The position numbers and the translations under genes were made by a program. This document shows, one piece after another, positions 1 to 5,736 of a stretch of DNA of 8,551 nt. The notes below the pieces were generated by a model that saw nothing but the letters and a program-made list of their open reading frames with translations, did no database searches and was not told the origin of the DNA. The stretch comes from Hyphococcus sp. (GTDB lineage Bacteria > Pseudomonadota > Alphaproteobacteria > Caulobacterales > Parvularculaceae). The stretch's first letter is position 1, and every line of letters begins with the position of its first letter. Location: NCBI GenBank assembly GCA_021604605.1, contig BQJH01000118.1, positions 1 through 8,551 of the forward strand. The letters are read 5' to 3'.

Positions 1-1
1 A

Positions 2-871
2 AAAATCAACCCTTATGAACAATCACACCCATTAGCCAATGCGCGCCAGTCAGCGCTGCAAAGACGCGCCGAAGCCTCTCCCTATTTTCATGTGACAGAC
101 CCCCCGGAAGAAATCGAACGCCTGCGTTATATTCAAGCGAAAATTCGCGGCTTCCTGCATGATCCGGTTTCAACCCTGCGCAAATATCCGCTCACCGACA
201 CGTCCGGTCCGGCGTATTACGCACGCGCCCTCGCCTATTTCAGAAATGCAAAAATTGATCTTGCTTTATTGTCAATTCGCAAACTCACCGAAGAACACCC
301 GGACAATCCATATTTCCATGAGTTGGAAGGACAAATGCTGTTTGAGTTTGGGCGAACTGAAGAAGCAATCGCACCTTATGAACGCTCTATTGCGATCCTC
401 AGCGACAATGCGCTCTTGCGGGTTAATCTTGGACGCGCGCTTTTAGCATCCAGCAATCCGCTTAATCATGAGCGTTCAATCGCGGAATTCAAGACTGCCC
501 TATTGATCGAGCCCGACAATGGCTTTGGGTGGTTTGAGCTTGCCAGAGCCTACGGCGCCGTCGGAAATGAACCAATGGCGCTCCTCGCAACAGCAGAGTC
601 CCGGTACCATGCCGGCGCGAAGGCAGACGCCAATCAGTTTGCTCGCCGCGCCATGGGGCATTTTTCAAAAGATTCACAAGAATGGCGCCAGGCGTCAGAC
701 ATCATTCTCGCGACGATGCCGGATGACGAAGAGGCGCCCGATGAGATTGACACGACGCCCTTGCCAAAGCCAGAAACAGAAGAATTGCCGTCAAAGAAAA
801 GAAAAGAAAAACCAGACGTGCCGGACCCGACTTTCATCAGCACACAAGCGGATGCGTCGGACAATTTTTAA
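2..871 (+). CDS. M48-family zinc metalloprotease, C-terminal part with TPR repeats (5' end outside window)
   Basis: The frame is open from the left edge, so 289 residues of a longer protein are visible. It begins with NPYEQSHPLANAR and then SPYF; this 'SHPL...R...SPYF' stretch is typical of the segment just after the catalytic domain in proteobacterial M48/BepA-like proteases. The HExxH zinc site would lie upstream and is not seen. A helical region of TPR type follows (GPAYYARALAYFR, NPYFHELEGQMLFEFGRTEEA and two more repeats, roughly visible residues 65-200). The end is a charged Pro/Glu/Lys-rich tail. Family members act in the periplasm on misassembled outer-membrane proteins. The GTG at 92 is an internal valine codon, because homology continues upstream of it. 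The stop lies 12 bases before the DsbA-like gene, so co-transcription is likely. Confidence 0.82.
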   Translation, partial: KINPYEQSHPLANARQSALQRRAEASPYFHVTDPPEEIERLRYIQAKIRGFLHDPVSTLRKYPLTDTSGPAYYARALAYFRNAKIDLALLSIRKLTEEHPDNPYFHELEGQMLFEFGRTEEAIAPYERSIAILSDNALLRVNLGRALLASSNPLNHERSIAEFKTALLIEPDNGFGWFELARAYGAVGNEPMALLATAESRYHAGAKADANQFARRAMGHFSKDSQEWRQASDIILATMPDDEEAPDEIDTTPLPKPETEELPSKKRKEKPDVPDPTFISTQADASDNF

Positions 872-883
872 TCGGGGATAATC

Positions 884-1735
884 ATGATCAAGAGTTCTAA
901 AATCGCTATTGGCGCAGCCCTTGCTGGTGCGTTTGTTTTGGGCGCCACTGTCATCGCCTTTTCATCTGCGCAGCAAAGCGCGCCCGCCGAAGATATGCAA
1001 TCGCACAGCCCTGCTTACACGCCTGCGGCTAATCTTGATACGGCTTTTTCAGATCTTGAAGAAGAAGATATTCGCAAAATTGTTCGCAACTATTTAATGA
1101 CCAATCCAGAAATTATCATTGAAGCGGTCAATGCATACAGTGCTCGTGAGCAGTTGCGCGCTGAAACACAGGCAAACGATGTTGCCGCCGCTAACCTCGG
1201 CGCCCTGCTCGACCCTGCGACGAGCTATGTCACGGGCAAAAATCCGGGCAAGGCGAAAGTCGCTGTTGTCGAAATGTATGACTATCATTGCGGCTATTGC
1301 AAACGCGCGACGCCATTCATCAAAGACATCGTCAAGAAAGATGCTGATGTAAAAGTTGTGTTCCGTGAATTGCCAATCCTGCACGAAGAGTCTGGTTATG
1401 CCGCCGCTGTCTCTTTGGGCGCGCGTGACCAAAGCAAGTTCATCGAACTTCATTTTGCAATGATGGACGCTTCCGGCATTCTCACCAAAGACAGAGTGGC
1501 AGCGCTAGCTAAAAAAGAAGGCGTCGATATTTCCAAAATCGAAACCCGCATTGAACAGCCGGATATCAGCGCGGCAATCTCAGGAAACCACGATATCGCC
1601 GCTCAAATGGGTGTTGATGGGACGCCAACTTTTATTGTTGCAGCAATCGATGGCTCTTATGTTGAGGTTGTCAGCGGCTTTCGCCCTGATGAGCTCAAAG
1701 AGAAAATCGCAGCCGCGAAAAAAGCCTCTAAATAA
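884..1735 (+). CDS. DsbA/ScsC-like periplasmic thiol:disulfide oxidoreductase
   Basis: The protein has 283 residues. Residues 7-26 are a hydrophobic export or anchor segment after a short Lys-containing N-terminus; cleavage after SSA near residue 29 is possible. Residues about 58-90 (EEDIRKIVRNYLMTNPEII) resemble the N-terminal helical domain of ScsC/Com1-type DsbA proteins, which in ScsC mediates oligomerisation. The thioredoxin fold follows, with active site C136-G-Y-C139 in a DYHCGYCKR context and the expected cis-proline loop G246-T-P248. It should form or isomerise disulfides in exported proteins; which of the two cannot be told from sequence. The start is supported by GGGGA at 874-878, six bases upstream of the ATG. 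It follows the M48 gene closely, and pairing of these two genes is common in alphaproteobacteria. No DsbB partner is visible. Confidence 0.9.
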   Translation: MIKSSKIAIGAALAGAFVLGATVIAFSSAQQSAPAEDMQSHSPAYTPAANLDTAFSDLEEEDIRKIVRNYLMTNPEIIIEAVNAYSAREQLRAETQANDVAAANLGALLDPATSYVTGKNPGKAKVAVVEMYDYHCGYCKRATPFIKDIVKKDADVKVVFRELPILHEESGYAAAVSLGARDQSKFIELHFAMMDASGILTKDRVAALAKKEGVDISKIETRIEQPDISAAISGNHDIAAQMGVDGTPTFIVAAIDGSYVEVVSGFRPDELKEKIAAAKKASK

Positions 1736-1751
1736 GCTTAGGCGGGGCTTT
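1718..1751 (-). terminator. possible intrinsic terminator for the questin-oxidase-like gene (weak)
   Basis: Read on the minus strand, AAAGCC (1751-1746) can pair with GGCTTT (1726-1721), and the pairing runs directly into a run of six T (1723-1718). The loop of 19 bases is long for an intrinsic terminator, so this is tentative. A separate GC-rich hairpin, GGCGG (1741-1745) with CCGCC (1752-1756), overlaps it and competes with the same bases. Confidence 0.3.
1733..1740. other. 8-base palindrome holding the stop codons of two convergent genes
   Basis: TAAGCTTA is a perfect palindrome. Its left three bases are the TAA stop of the DsbA-like gene on the plus strand. Its right three bases are the TAA stop of the questin-oxidase-like gene on the minus strand. 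Only two bases separate the stops. Confidence 0.95.
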
Positions 1752-2751
1752 CCGCCAGGCCGAGCCTGACGCTGGCGGCATAGCGATAATGAGCGTCACG
1801 GCCATATTGGCGCGCTTCTTCCATACAGGAATAAGCGAACTTAATATCGTGCTCATCGTCGGAGGAAAGCGCGGCTGATGTGATCACCCGCCAGTCCGGC
1901 GGCTTTACGGGCGCCGGTGTCAAACTGATTAAAGGCGGGGCGCCAATCGATGCGTATGCGGCGCAAATAGCACCCCAAAGCGCCTTCCTTAAATCCACAT
2001 CATTCATCACAACATGCTCAGAGAGAATGCGCGTTGCATGAACGCCAGTAACACAATGCAGTGCTGTAAAGTCCCCGGTTGATAAATAGATACGCAAAGC
2101 GGTCGCAGCGATTTTGTCAAACGAGACATTCGCCGCCGCCGCACGATTTAGAACCGAGCCGATACGCGCACTGGCGAACACTTCCGCGATGCGTGCTGAT
2201 ATTGTCGGATGATCAAGGTTCAGCTTTTTGCCGTGGCGCTTAAAAGAATCCGCGACATCATCAATCAGGGTTTCAACATCATTATTAGCAGCGCCAATCG
2301 ACATGGAAAATGAGACGGGTTCTGCATTAGCCCACCAGTAAGCAAGACCGGCTGCGATCTCAGAGTCTTCATTTGCAATCAACCCAAAGGTCGTACGCAA
2401 AATCCCATGAAACGCCGCCGTCGCGATCGCGTTCGTCAGTTCCGGCAGATATGTCGCCAGGACTTCCACCCGGCCTTCATTCGCGATTGCCTCAGAGAAA
2501 TAATTATAGGCAAGCGGGTAAACGGTCGGATCACCAATCCGGGCCGACAAAAGCAACCCATCAAGGCTTTTGGCGCCAGGCTTTTTCCGCTTCAGCTTTT
2601 TGGCGTAAGTCTTTACAAACTCATCGACCCGCTGCTCGGTGGCGCCCAACTTATTCAACGCCGTAACCGCCATCGGGAGATGGTCAGAAAAGTCATGCTC
2701 GCCATAATTGGGCGCAAATTTCTGCGCATGGGTCTTGAGGTCGTAGCTCAT
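1738..2751 (-). CDS. Questin-oxidase-like family protein (DUF4243)
   Basis: The protein has 337 residues, with no signal peptide or membrane segment. Several stretches match my memory of the questin oxidase-like family (PF14027): HLPMAVTALNKLGA near residues 24-37, AFHGILRTTFGL (113-124) with GLAYWWAN close behind, LHCVTGVHATR (231-241), and DEHDIKFAYSCMEE (299-312). Conserved-looking histidines are H24, H115, H232, H238 and H301. Characterised fungal members (questin oxidase, GedK) perform a Baeyer-Villiger ring opening of an anthraquinone. What the bacterial members act on is not known to me, and no polyketide genes are visible here. The ATG is preceded by AAGG on the minus strand, eight bases away. 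The C-terminus converges on the DsbA-like gene. Family call fairly sure; substrate unknown. Confidence 0.8.
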   Translation of the reverse strand: MSYDLKTHAQKFAPNYGEHDFSDHLPMAVTALNKLGATEQRVDEFVKTYAKKLKRKKPGAKSLDGLLLSARIGDPTVYPLAYNYFSEAIANEGRVEVLATYLPELTNAIATAAFHGILRTTFGLIANEDSEIAAGLAYWWANAEPVSFSMSIGAANNDVETLIDDVADSFKRHGKKLNLDHPTISARIAEVFASARIGSVLNRAAAANVSFDKIAATALRIYLSTGDFTALHCVTGVHATRILSEHVVMNDVDLRKALWGAICAAYASIGAPPLISLTPAPVKPPDWRVITSAALSSDDEHDIKFAYSCMEEARQYGRDAHYRYAASVRLGLAESPA

Positions 2752-2784
2752 GAATTAGGCCTTAAAGCGTTGTTTTTTTTATTC

Positions 2785-2790
2785 ATTATA
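2785..2790 (-). promoter_or_regulatory. promoter -10-like element TATAAT upstream of the questin-oxidase-like gene
   Basis: On the minus strand, a perfect TATAAT lies 33 bases before the ATG at 2751, followed by a run of eight A. No convincing -35 element is seen at 16-18 bases (best hexamers ATGCTT, TATGCT or ATATGC). A leader of about 25 bases with AAGG near its end would result. This suggests the gene can be expressed independently of upp. Confidence 0.4.
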
Positions 2791-2843
2791 GGCTGCGCGC
2801 TTCCAGAAGCATATGGCCTGAGGTGCGATGTTTAGCGCGCGCC
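2791..2843 (-). repeat. GC-rich inverted repeat upstream of the -10-like element
   Basis: GGCTGCGCGC (2791-2800) is complementary to GCGCGCGCC (2835-2843) with one bulged base, giving nine pairs. The interior contains a second small inverted repeat, GCTTC-CA-GAAGC (2799-2810), which shares bases with the outer arm, so the two are alternative folds. Its position immediately upstream of TATAAT could mean an operator, or it could be part of the upp 3' end. Confidence 0.35.
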
Positions 2844-2846
2844 GAT

Positions 2847-2872
2847 AGAAAAGGAAATGGGGTGAACACCCC
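2847..2872 (-). terminator. candidate intrinsic terminator downstream of upp
   Basis: On the minus strand the sequence GGGGTGTTCACCCC (2872-2859) folds into a five-pair GC stem with a GTTC loop. It is followed by ATTTCCTTTTCT, a T-rich but interrupted tract. It lies about 57 bases after the upp stop codon and before the TATAAT of the next gene, which is where a upp terminator would be expected. Confidence 0.45.
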
Positions 2873-2887
2873 TGAAATTCAATAGCT

Positions 2888-2905
2888 TAGGCCAGATATG
2901 GCCTA
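2888..2905 (-). repeat. perfect 7-bp stem-loop in the upp 3' untranslated region
   Basis: TAGGCCA-GATA-TGGCCTA is a perfect inverted repeat with a four-base loop, starting 23 bases after the upp stop codon. No T tract follows on either strand, so by itself it is not an intrinsic terminator. With the second hairpin further downstream it may protect the 3' end of the mRNA. Confidence 0.5.
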
Positions 2906-2928
2906 GAAAGAGAGAAATCGCGCCAGGA

Positions 2929-3564
2929 TCAGCCTTTCGTGCCGTACATCCTGTCGCCCGCATCCCCCAGTCCCGGCAGGATGTAACTGTGGTCATTTAG
3001 CTCCCTGTCCAGAGCTGCTGCGATGATCGGAATATCCGGGTGTGCAGCGCCAAACGCCTCCACCCCCTCCGGCGCCGCCAACAAACACATAAACTTGATA
3101 TTCCGGGCGCCGTTTTTCTTCAAAAGGCTCGCCGCCGCAATTGATGTATTCGCCGTCGCCAGCATGGGGTCAACCATGATCACCTGCCGCTCATCAATTG
3201 CGTCAGGCATTTTGTAGTAATATTGCACAGCCTCTAACGTATCCGGGTCGCGATAAAGGCCGATATGCCCAACACGCGCTGACGGCACCAGATCAAGCAG
3301 CCCATCAATAAGCCCATTGCCAGCACGCAAAATTGAAACAAAGCAAAGTTTTTTGCCAGACAGATAGGGAAACATCCCCCGCTCTAAAGGTGTCTCAATT
3401 TCCACTTCCCCCAATGTCAGGTCTTTCGTCACCTCACAACCAAGGACAAAAGCGATCTCTCTCAACACCTGCCGAAACTGCGCAGTCGCAGTATCGCTGC
3501 GGCGCAAAATTGTGAGTTTGTGCTGAATTAGCGGGTGATCAACAAGCGTAAAGGAAGGGGCCAT
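2929..3564 (-). CDS. upp: Uracil phosphoribosyltransferase
   Basis: The protein has 211 residues, close to the usual length of about 208. It makes UMP from uracil and PRPP in the cytosol. The PRPP loop is VDPMLAT at residues 131-137, and the uracil-binding C-terminus is YILPGLGDAGDRMYGTK (194-210), both diagnostic. Other family landmarks include HPLIQHKLTILR (10-21), SILRAGNGL (77-85), and HIGLYRDPDTL (100-110). In the PRPP loop the residues after MLAT are A-N-T, where E. coli has G-G-S; the aspartate and threonine are kept, so activity is expected. The minus-strand leader has GGA about eight bases before the ATG. It diverges from a cytosine deaminase gene that would supply its uracil. Confidence 0.97.
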   Translation of the reverse strand: MAPSFTLVDHPLIQHKLTILRRSDTATAQFRQVLREIAFVLGCEVTKDLTLGEVEIETPLERGMFPYLSGKKLCFVSILRAGNGLIDGLLDLVPSARVGHIGLYRDPDTLEAVQYYYKMPDAIDERQVIMVDPMLATANTSIAAASLLKKNGARNIKFMCLLAAPEGVEAFGAAHPDIPIIAAALDRELNDHSYILPGLGDAGDRMYGTKG

Positions 3565-3595
3565 TATTTATCCAAATCCCATTTGTGATAGTTGA

Positions 3596-3609
3596 CCTTG
3601 TTATCAAGG
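3596..3609. promoter_or_regulatory. dyad in the upp / cytosine deaminase divergent intergenic region, possible operator
   Basis: CCTTGTTATCAAGG is an inverted repeat (CCTTG/CAAGG arms; six of seven positions symmetric) near the middle of the 108-base region between two divergent starts. It lies 31 bases from the upp ATG and 63 bases from the deaminase ATG. A TTGACC hexamer just upstream (3592-3597) overlaps its left edge but has no good partner -10 at normal spacing. A shared operator is an inference from position and symmetry only. Confidence 0.35.
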
Positions 3610-3672
3610 ATCATCGGCATAAAGTCTATTAGACGAGTGCTAAGTTTTGGATCGTGAAAAGGAACGACAACA

Positions 3673-4119
3673 ATGGTGACAGAATGGGACAAGCGCTTCG
3701 TTGAACTCAGCTTTCTGGAAGCAAAAAAGAGCGCCGACAATGGCGGCTTGCCGATTGGCTCTGTCCTCGCGCGCGGCGATAAAATATTAGCTTCAGGTCA
3801 TAATCAACGAATTCAACAAGGCGATCCCATCGCTCATGGAGAAATGGATTGCCTACGCAAAGCCGGAAGACAGAAAACTTATAAGGACACGACGCTTTAT
3901 ACGTCCCTCTCTCCTTGCATGATGTGTTCAGGTACGATCGTTCAGTTTAAAATCCCGCGGGTTATTATTAATGACACGCAGAACTTCGGTGGTAACGAAG
4001 ATTTCCTCCGCGAGCGAGGCGTCGAGGTGATCGATGCAACACACGCAGACTCAATCGCCCTGATGAGCCAATTTATTCAAGACAATCCCGCGCTCTGGAA
4101 CGAAGATATTATGGAATAA
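3673..4119 (+). CDS. Cytosine deaminase, yeast FCY1 type (CDA/nucleoside deaminase fold)
   Basis: The protein has 148 residues, cytosolic, with the zinc deaminase signature H55-x-E57 (AHGEMD) and P81-C82-x-x-C85. Beyond the general fold it matches yeast cytosine deaminase closely: GHNQRIQQG (yeast GHNMRFQKG), YKDTTLYTSLSPC (yeast YKDTTLYTTLSPC), and the C-terminal WNEDIME (yeast WFEDIGE). The yeast substrate residues Asn51, Glu64 and Asp155 correspond to N44, E57 and D145, so cytosine rather than guanine, adenosine or tRNA is the likely substrate. This is unrelated to E. coli CodA, an amidohydrolase. The ATG follows AAAAGGAA (3657-3664) by eight bases. It is divergent from upp, whose product consumes uracil. 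No cytosine permease is visible. Confidence 0.88.
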   Translation: MVTEWDKRFVELSFLEAKKSADNGGLPIGSVLARGDKILASGHNQRIQQGDPIAHGEMDCLRKAGRQKTYKDTTLYTSLSPCMMCSGTIVQFKIPRVIINDTQNFGGNEDFLRERGVEVIDATHADSIALMSQFIQDNPALWNEDIME

Positions 4120-4181
4120 TCGGTTTAACCTGTTTGTCTAACGGTTTATCTTTAGCATCGGATATTCACGCCCGCGCCACA

Positions 4182-4203
4182 CCTTCCCATCGCTTGGGTA
4201 AGG
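4182..4203 (+). terminator. stem-loop downstream of the cytosine deaminase gene, possible 3'-end structure
   Basis: CCTTCCCA (4182-4189) pairs with TGGG-T-AAGG (4195-4203), giving eight pairs with one bulged T around a TCGCT loop, 63 bases after the stop codon. No T tract follows on the plus strand, so it is not a classical intrinsic terminator. The rest of the 197-base gap (4120-4316) holds the hairpin at 4268-4290, the ribosome binding site of the next gene and no coding potential that I can support. Confidence 0.3.
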
Positions 4204-4267
4204 CTAACCGTCTCATTCACCCTTCACATTGCTCTTAAATTCCTTTTACTCCGCACAAAAAGAATTG

Positions 4268-4290
4268 AACGGCCTCATAGAAAGGCCGTT
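4268..4290. repeat. perfect 8-bp stem-loop in the leader of the M61-like gene
   Basis: AACGGCCT (4268-4275) and AGGCCGTT (4283-4290) form a perfect eight-pair stem around a seven-base loop, ending 26 bases before the ATG at 4317. On the minus strand it is followed by CAATTCTTTTTG, a weak terminator-like tail, but no minus-strand gene ends here. On the plus strand it would sit in the 5' leader just ahead of the ribosome binding site. Confidence 0.55.
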
Positions 4291-4316
4291 GAGATCGATA
4301 AAAAAGGAAAAGGGAT

Positions 4317-5729
4317 ATGTTTATTTTAACATTAATGGCTTCAACCGCCTTATCTAATTGTCAGGCAGATCTTGGAAATTACGAGGTAACCTATCTGAGT
4401 GAGCGACAATTTAAAATTGAAGCCCAATATTCAGAACCGTACACAGAATTTCATTTGGGCCACAGCCCAACTAACGATCGGCCGGAAGCTCAATCGGAAT
4501 CTGTACATAACATTATAGCCTATGATGTTTCGGGTGGAAAAATTGATATCGCGTATGCAGGAAACGGATCATGGGCGGCTCCCAAAGGCGCAATCCGTAT
4601 CTCATATGAATTAAGTGCGGACCATGATGAAGTTCTTTGGCCACATGGCGCTGATGAAGTCGCACACCCTTTTGGTGGTGGTTATTATTTTACAGGAACA
4701 GCATTTTTTATCGGACCGGATTGGAACGCAAACAGCTGTCCCGTGAATATAAGCTTCAATACGCCTGAGGGGTGGGCATTGACGGCGCCATGGGCAGATG
4801 GCCCCCTCACCGGCACAGCCAAGTCCATTGAAGATTTACAAGACAATGGATTTGCCATTGGTCCCTTCACTGACTCTACACAACGGGTCGGCAATCTAAC
4901 GCTTAACTCTTTGTTTGATCCTACAATAGAACCCGTTGTCCGACCTTATGTCGATAAAGTGATGGACGATCTGTTGCCTGCTTTTGCAGAGTATTTTGGC
5001 GGTGCGCCCTCGGCTGATTATACGACCTTTCATTTCGCTTATGGCAGTTCCGACGGGAGCGCCTTCGCGCGCAGTTTTACCATGCAATATGAGTGGCCGC
5101 TCAATACTGCAGAGCGCCTTATATGGGCGCACGGTCTAGCCCATGAAACGATGCACCTATGGACAGGCGTAGTTGAGCGCGCTGATCTAGAAAATGAATG
5201 GTTCCTGGAAGGCTTTACCGATTATTTGGCAATCAAACATCTTTATAGAGAAGGGTATTACGACGATTATCAACTGCGCAACCTGCTCGCGAGCATCGTA
5301 ACACGTCATCAGCTTGGTTATCGCCTCAGCCAAGGCACATCTCTACGCGAAGCGGGCTCAAACAAAGGGCAGAATTGGTTCTTGATATATGGGTCCGGCG
5401 CGCTTATCGCGCTTATGCTTGATGCGGAGATGTCAGCAATTGAACCGCATGCTTTCGATGACATGATGGCGACGCTCTATCAAAATGGCAAACAAGAATA
5501 TGATTTCGAGCGCTTGATGTCCTTCATGGATCAACACAGCAACGGACGCGCGCAAGAGATTTTTGACGCGGTTGATGGGGGGTTGAGCCCGAATGAGATT
5601 AACGCCGTACTCAACCCCAGAGGGATTAGCGTCGCGGGGCGGATGGATTTAAGTTATCTCTCCTTCACGGGCAAATGTCGCAAGAAAAATAACTGCGCAC
5701 CAGAATTTCTGAAAAAATCAAAGAAATAG
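4317..5729 (+). CDS. Exported M61-like zinc metallopeptidase (gluzincin)
   Basis: The protein has 470 residues. The zinc site is H276-E277-T-M-H280, and the third ligand is probably E298 in NEWFLEGFTDYLA, with 17 residues between H280 and E298. That EGFTDY context, and YGSGALIALMLDAE at 358-371, match peptidase family M61 (glycyl aminopeptidase) best; M1 is more distant. In M61 the latter motif usually reads YxKGAL, and here the lysine is serine. No PDZ domain is recognisable. Residues 1-12 are hydrophobic and probably an export signal, but it is short and lacks the usual Lys/Arg. The start is fixed: an in-frame TAA lies at 4299-4301, and AAAAAGGAAAAGGG immediately precedes the ATG. The C-terminus is basic, with cysteines C454 and C460. 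Substrate unknown; it probably trims peptides in the periplasm. Confidence 0.78.
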   Translation: MFILTLMASTALSNCQADLGNYEVTYLSERQFKIEAQYSEPYTEFHLGHSPTNDRPEAQSESVHNIIAYDVSGGKIDIAYAGNGSWAAPKGAIRISYELSADHDEVLWPHGADEVAHPFGGGYYFTGTAFFIGPDWNANSCPVNISFNTPEGWALTAPWADGPLTGTAKSIEDLQDNGFAIGPFTDSTQRVGNLTLNSLFDPTIEPVVRPYVDKVMDDLLPAFAEYFGGAPSADYTTFHFAYGSSDGSAFARSFTMQYEWPLNTAERLIWAHGLAHETMHLWTGVVERADLENEWFLEGFTDYLAIKHLYREGYYDDYQLRNLLASIVTRHQLGYRLSQGTSLREAGSNKGQNWFLIYGSGALIALMLDAEMSAIEPHAFDDMMATLYQNGKQEYDFERLMSFMDQHSNGRAQEIFDAVDGGLSPNEINAVLNPRGISVAGRMDLSYLSFTGKCRKKNNCAPEFLKKSKK

Positions 5730-5736
5730 CCTGCCC

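Noticed and set aside
92..871. GTG at 92 as the start of a separate TPR protein
   Set aside because: The frame is open to the left edge, and the upstream residues SHPL...SPYF fit the M48 family, so GTG 92 is an internal valine codon.
2407..2835. Plus-strand open frame of 142 codons opposite the questin-oxidase-like gene
   Set aside because: It is an Arg-rich antisense frame with no family resemblance, overlapping a gene with clear family motifs.
3592..3597. TTGACC as a -35 element for the cytosine deaminase gene
   Set aside because: No acceptable -10 hexamer lies 16-18 bases downstream; the nearest, CATAAA, is 20 bases away.
4121..4148. Repeated CGGTTTA (4121-4127 and 4142-4148) as a regulator site or terminator
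   Set aside because: Only two short AT-rich copies just after a stop codon, with no strong hairpin. Could be chance.
4350..4361. Lipoprotein lipobox (ALSNC, Cys15) in the M61-like protein
   Set aside because: Asparagine just before the cysteine is not accepted in the usual lipobox, and the signal lacks a basic N-terminus. Left as a generic export signal.
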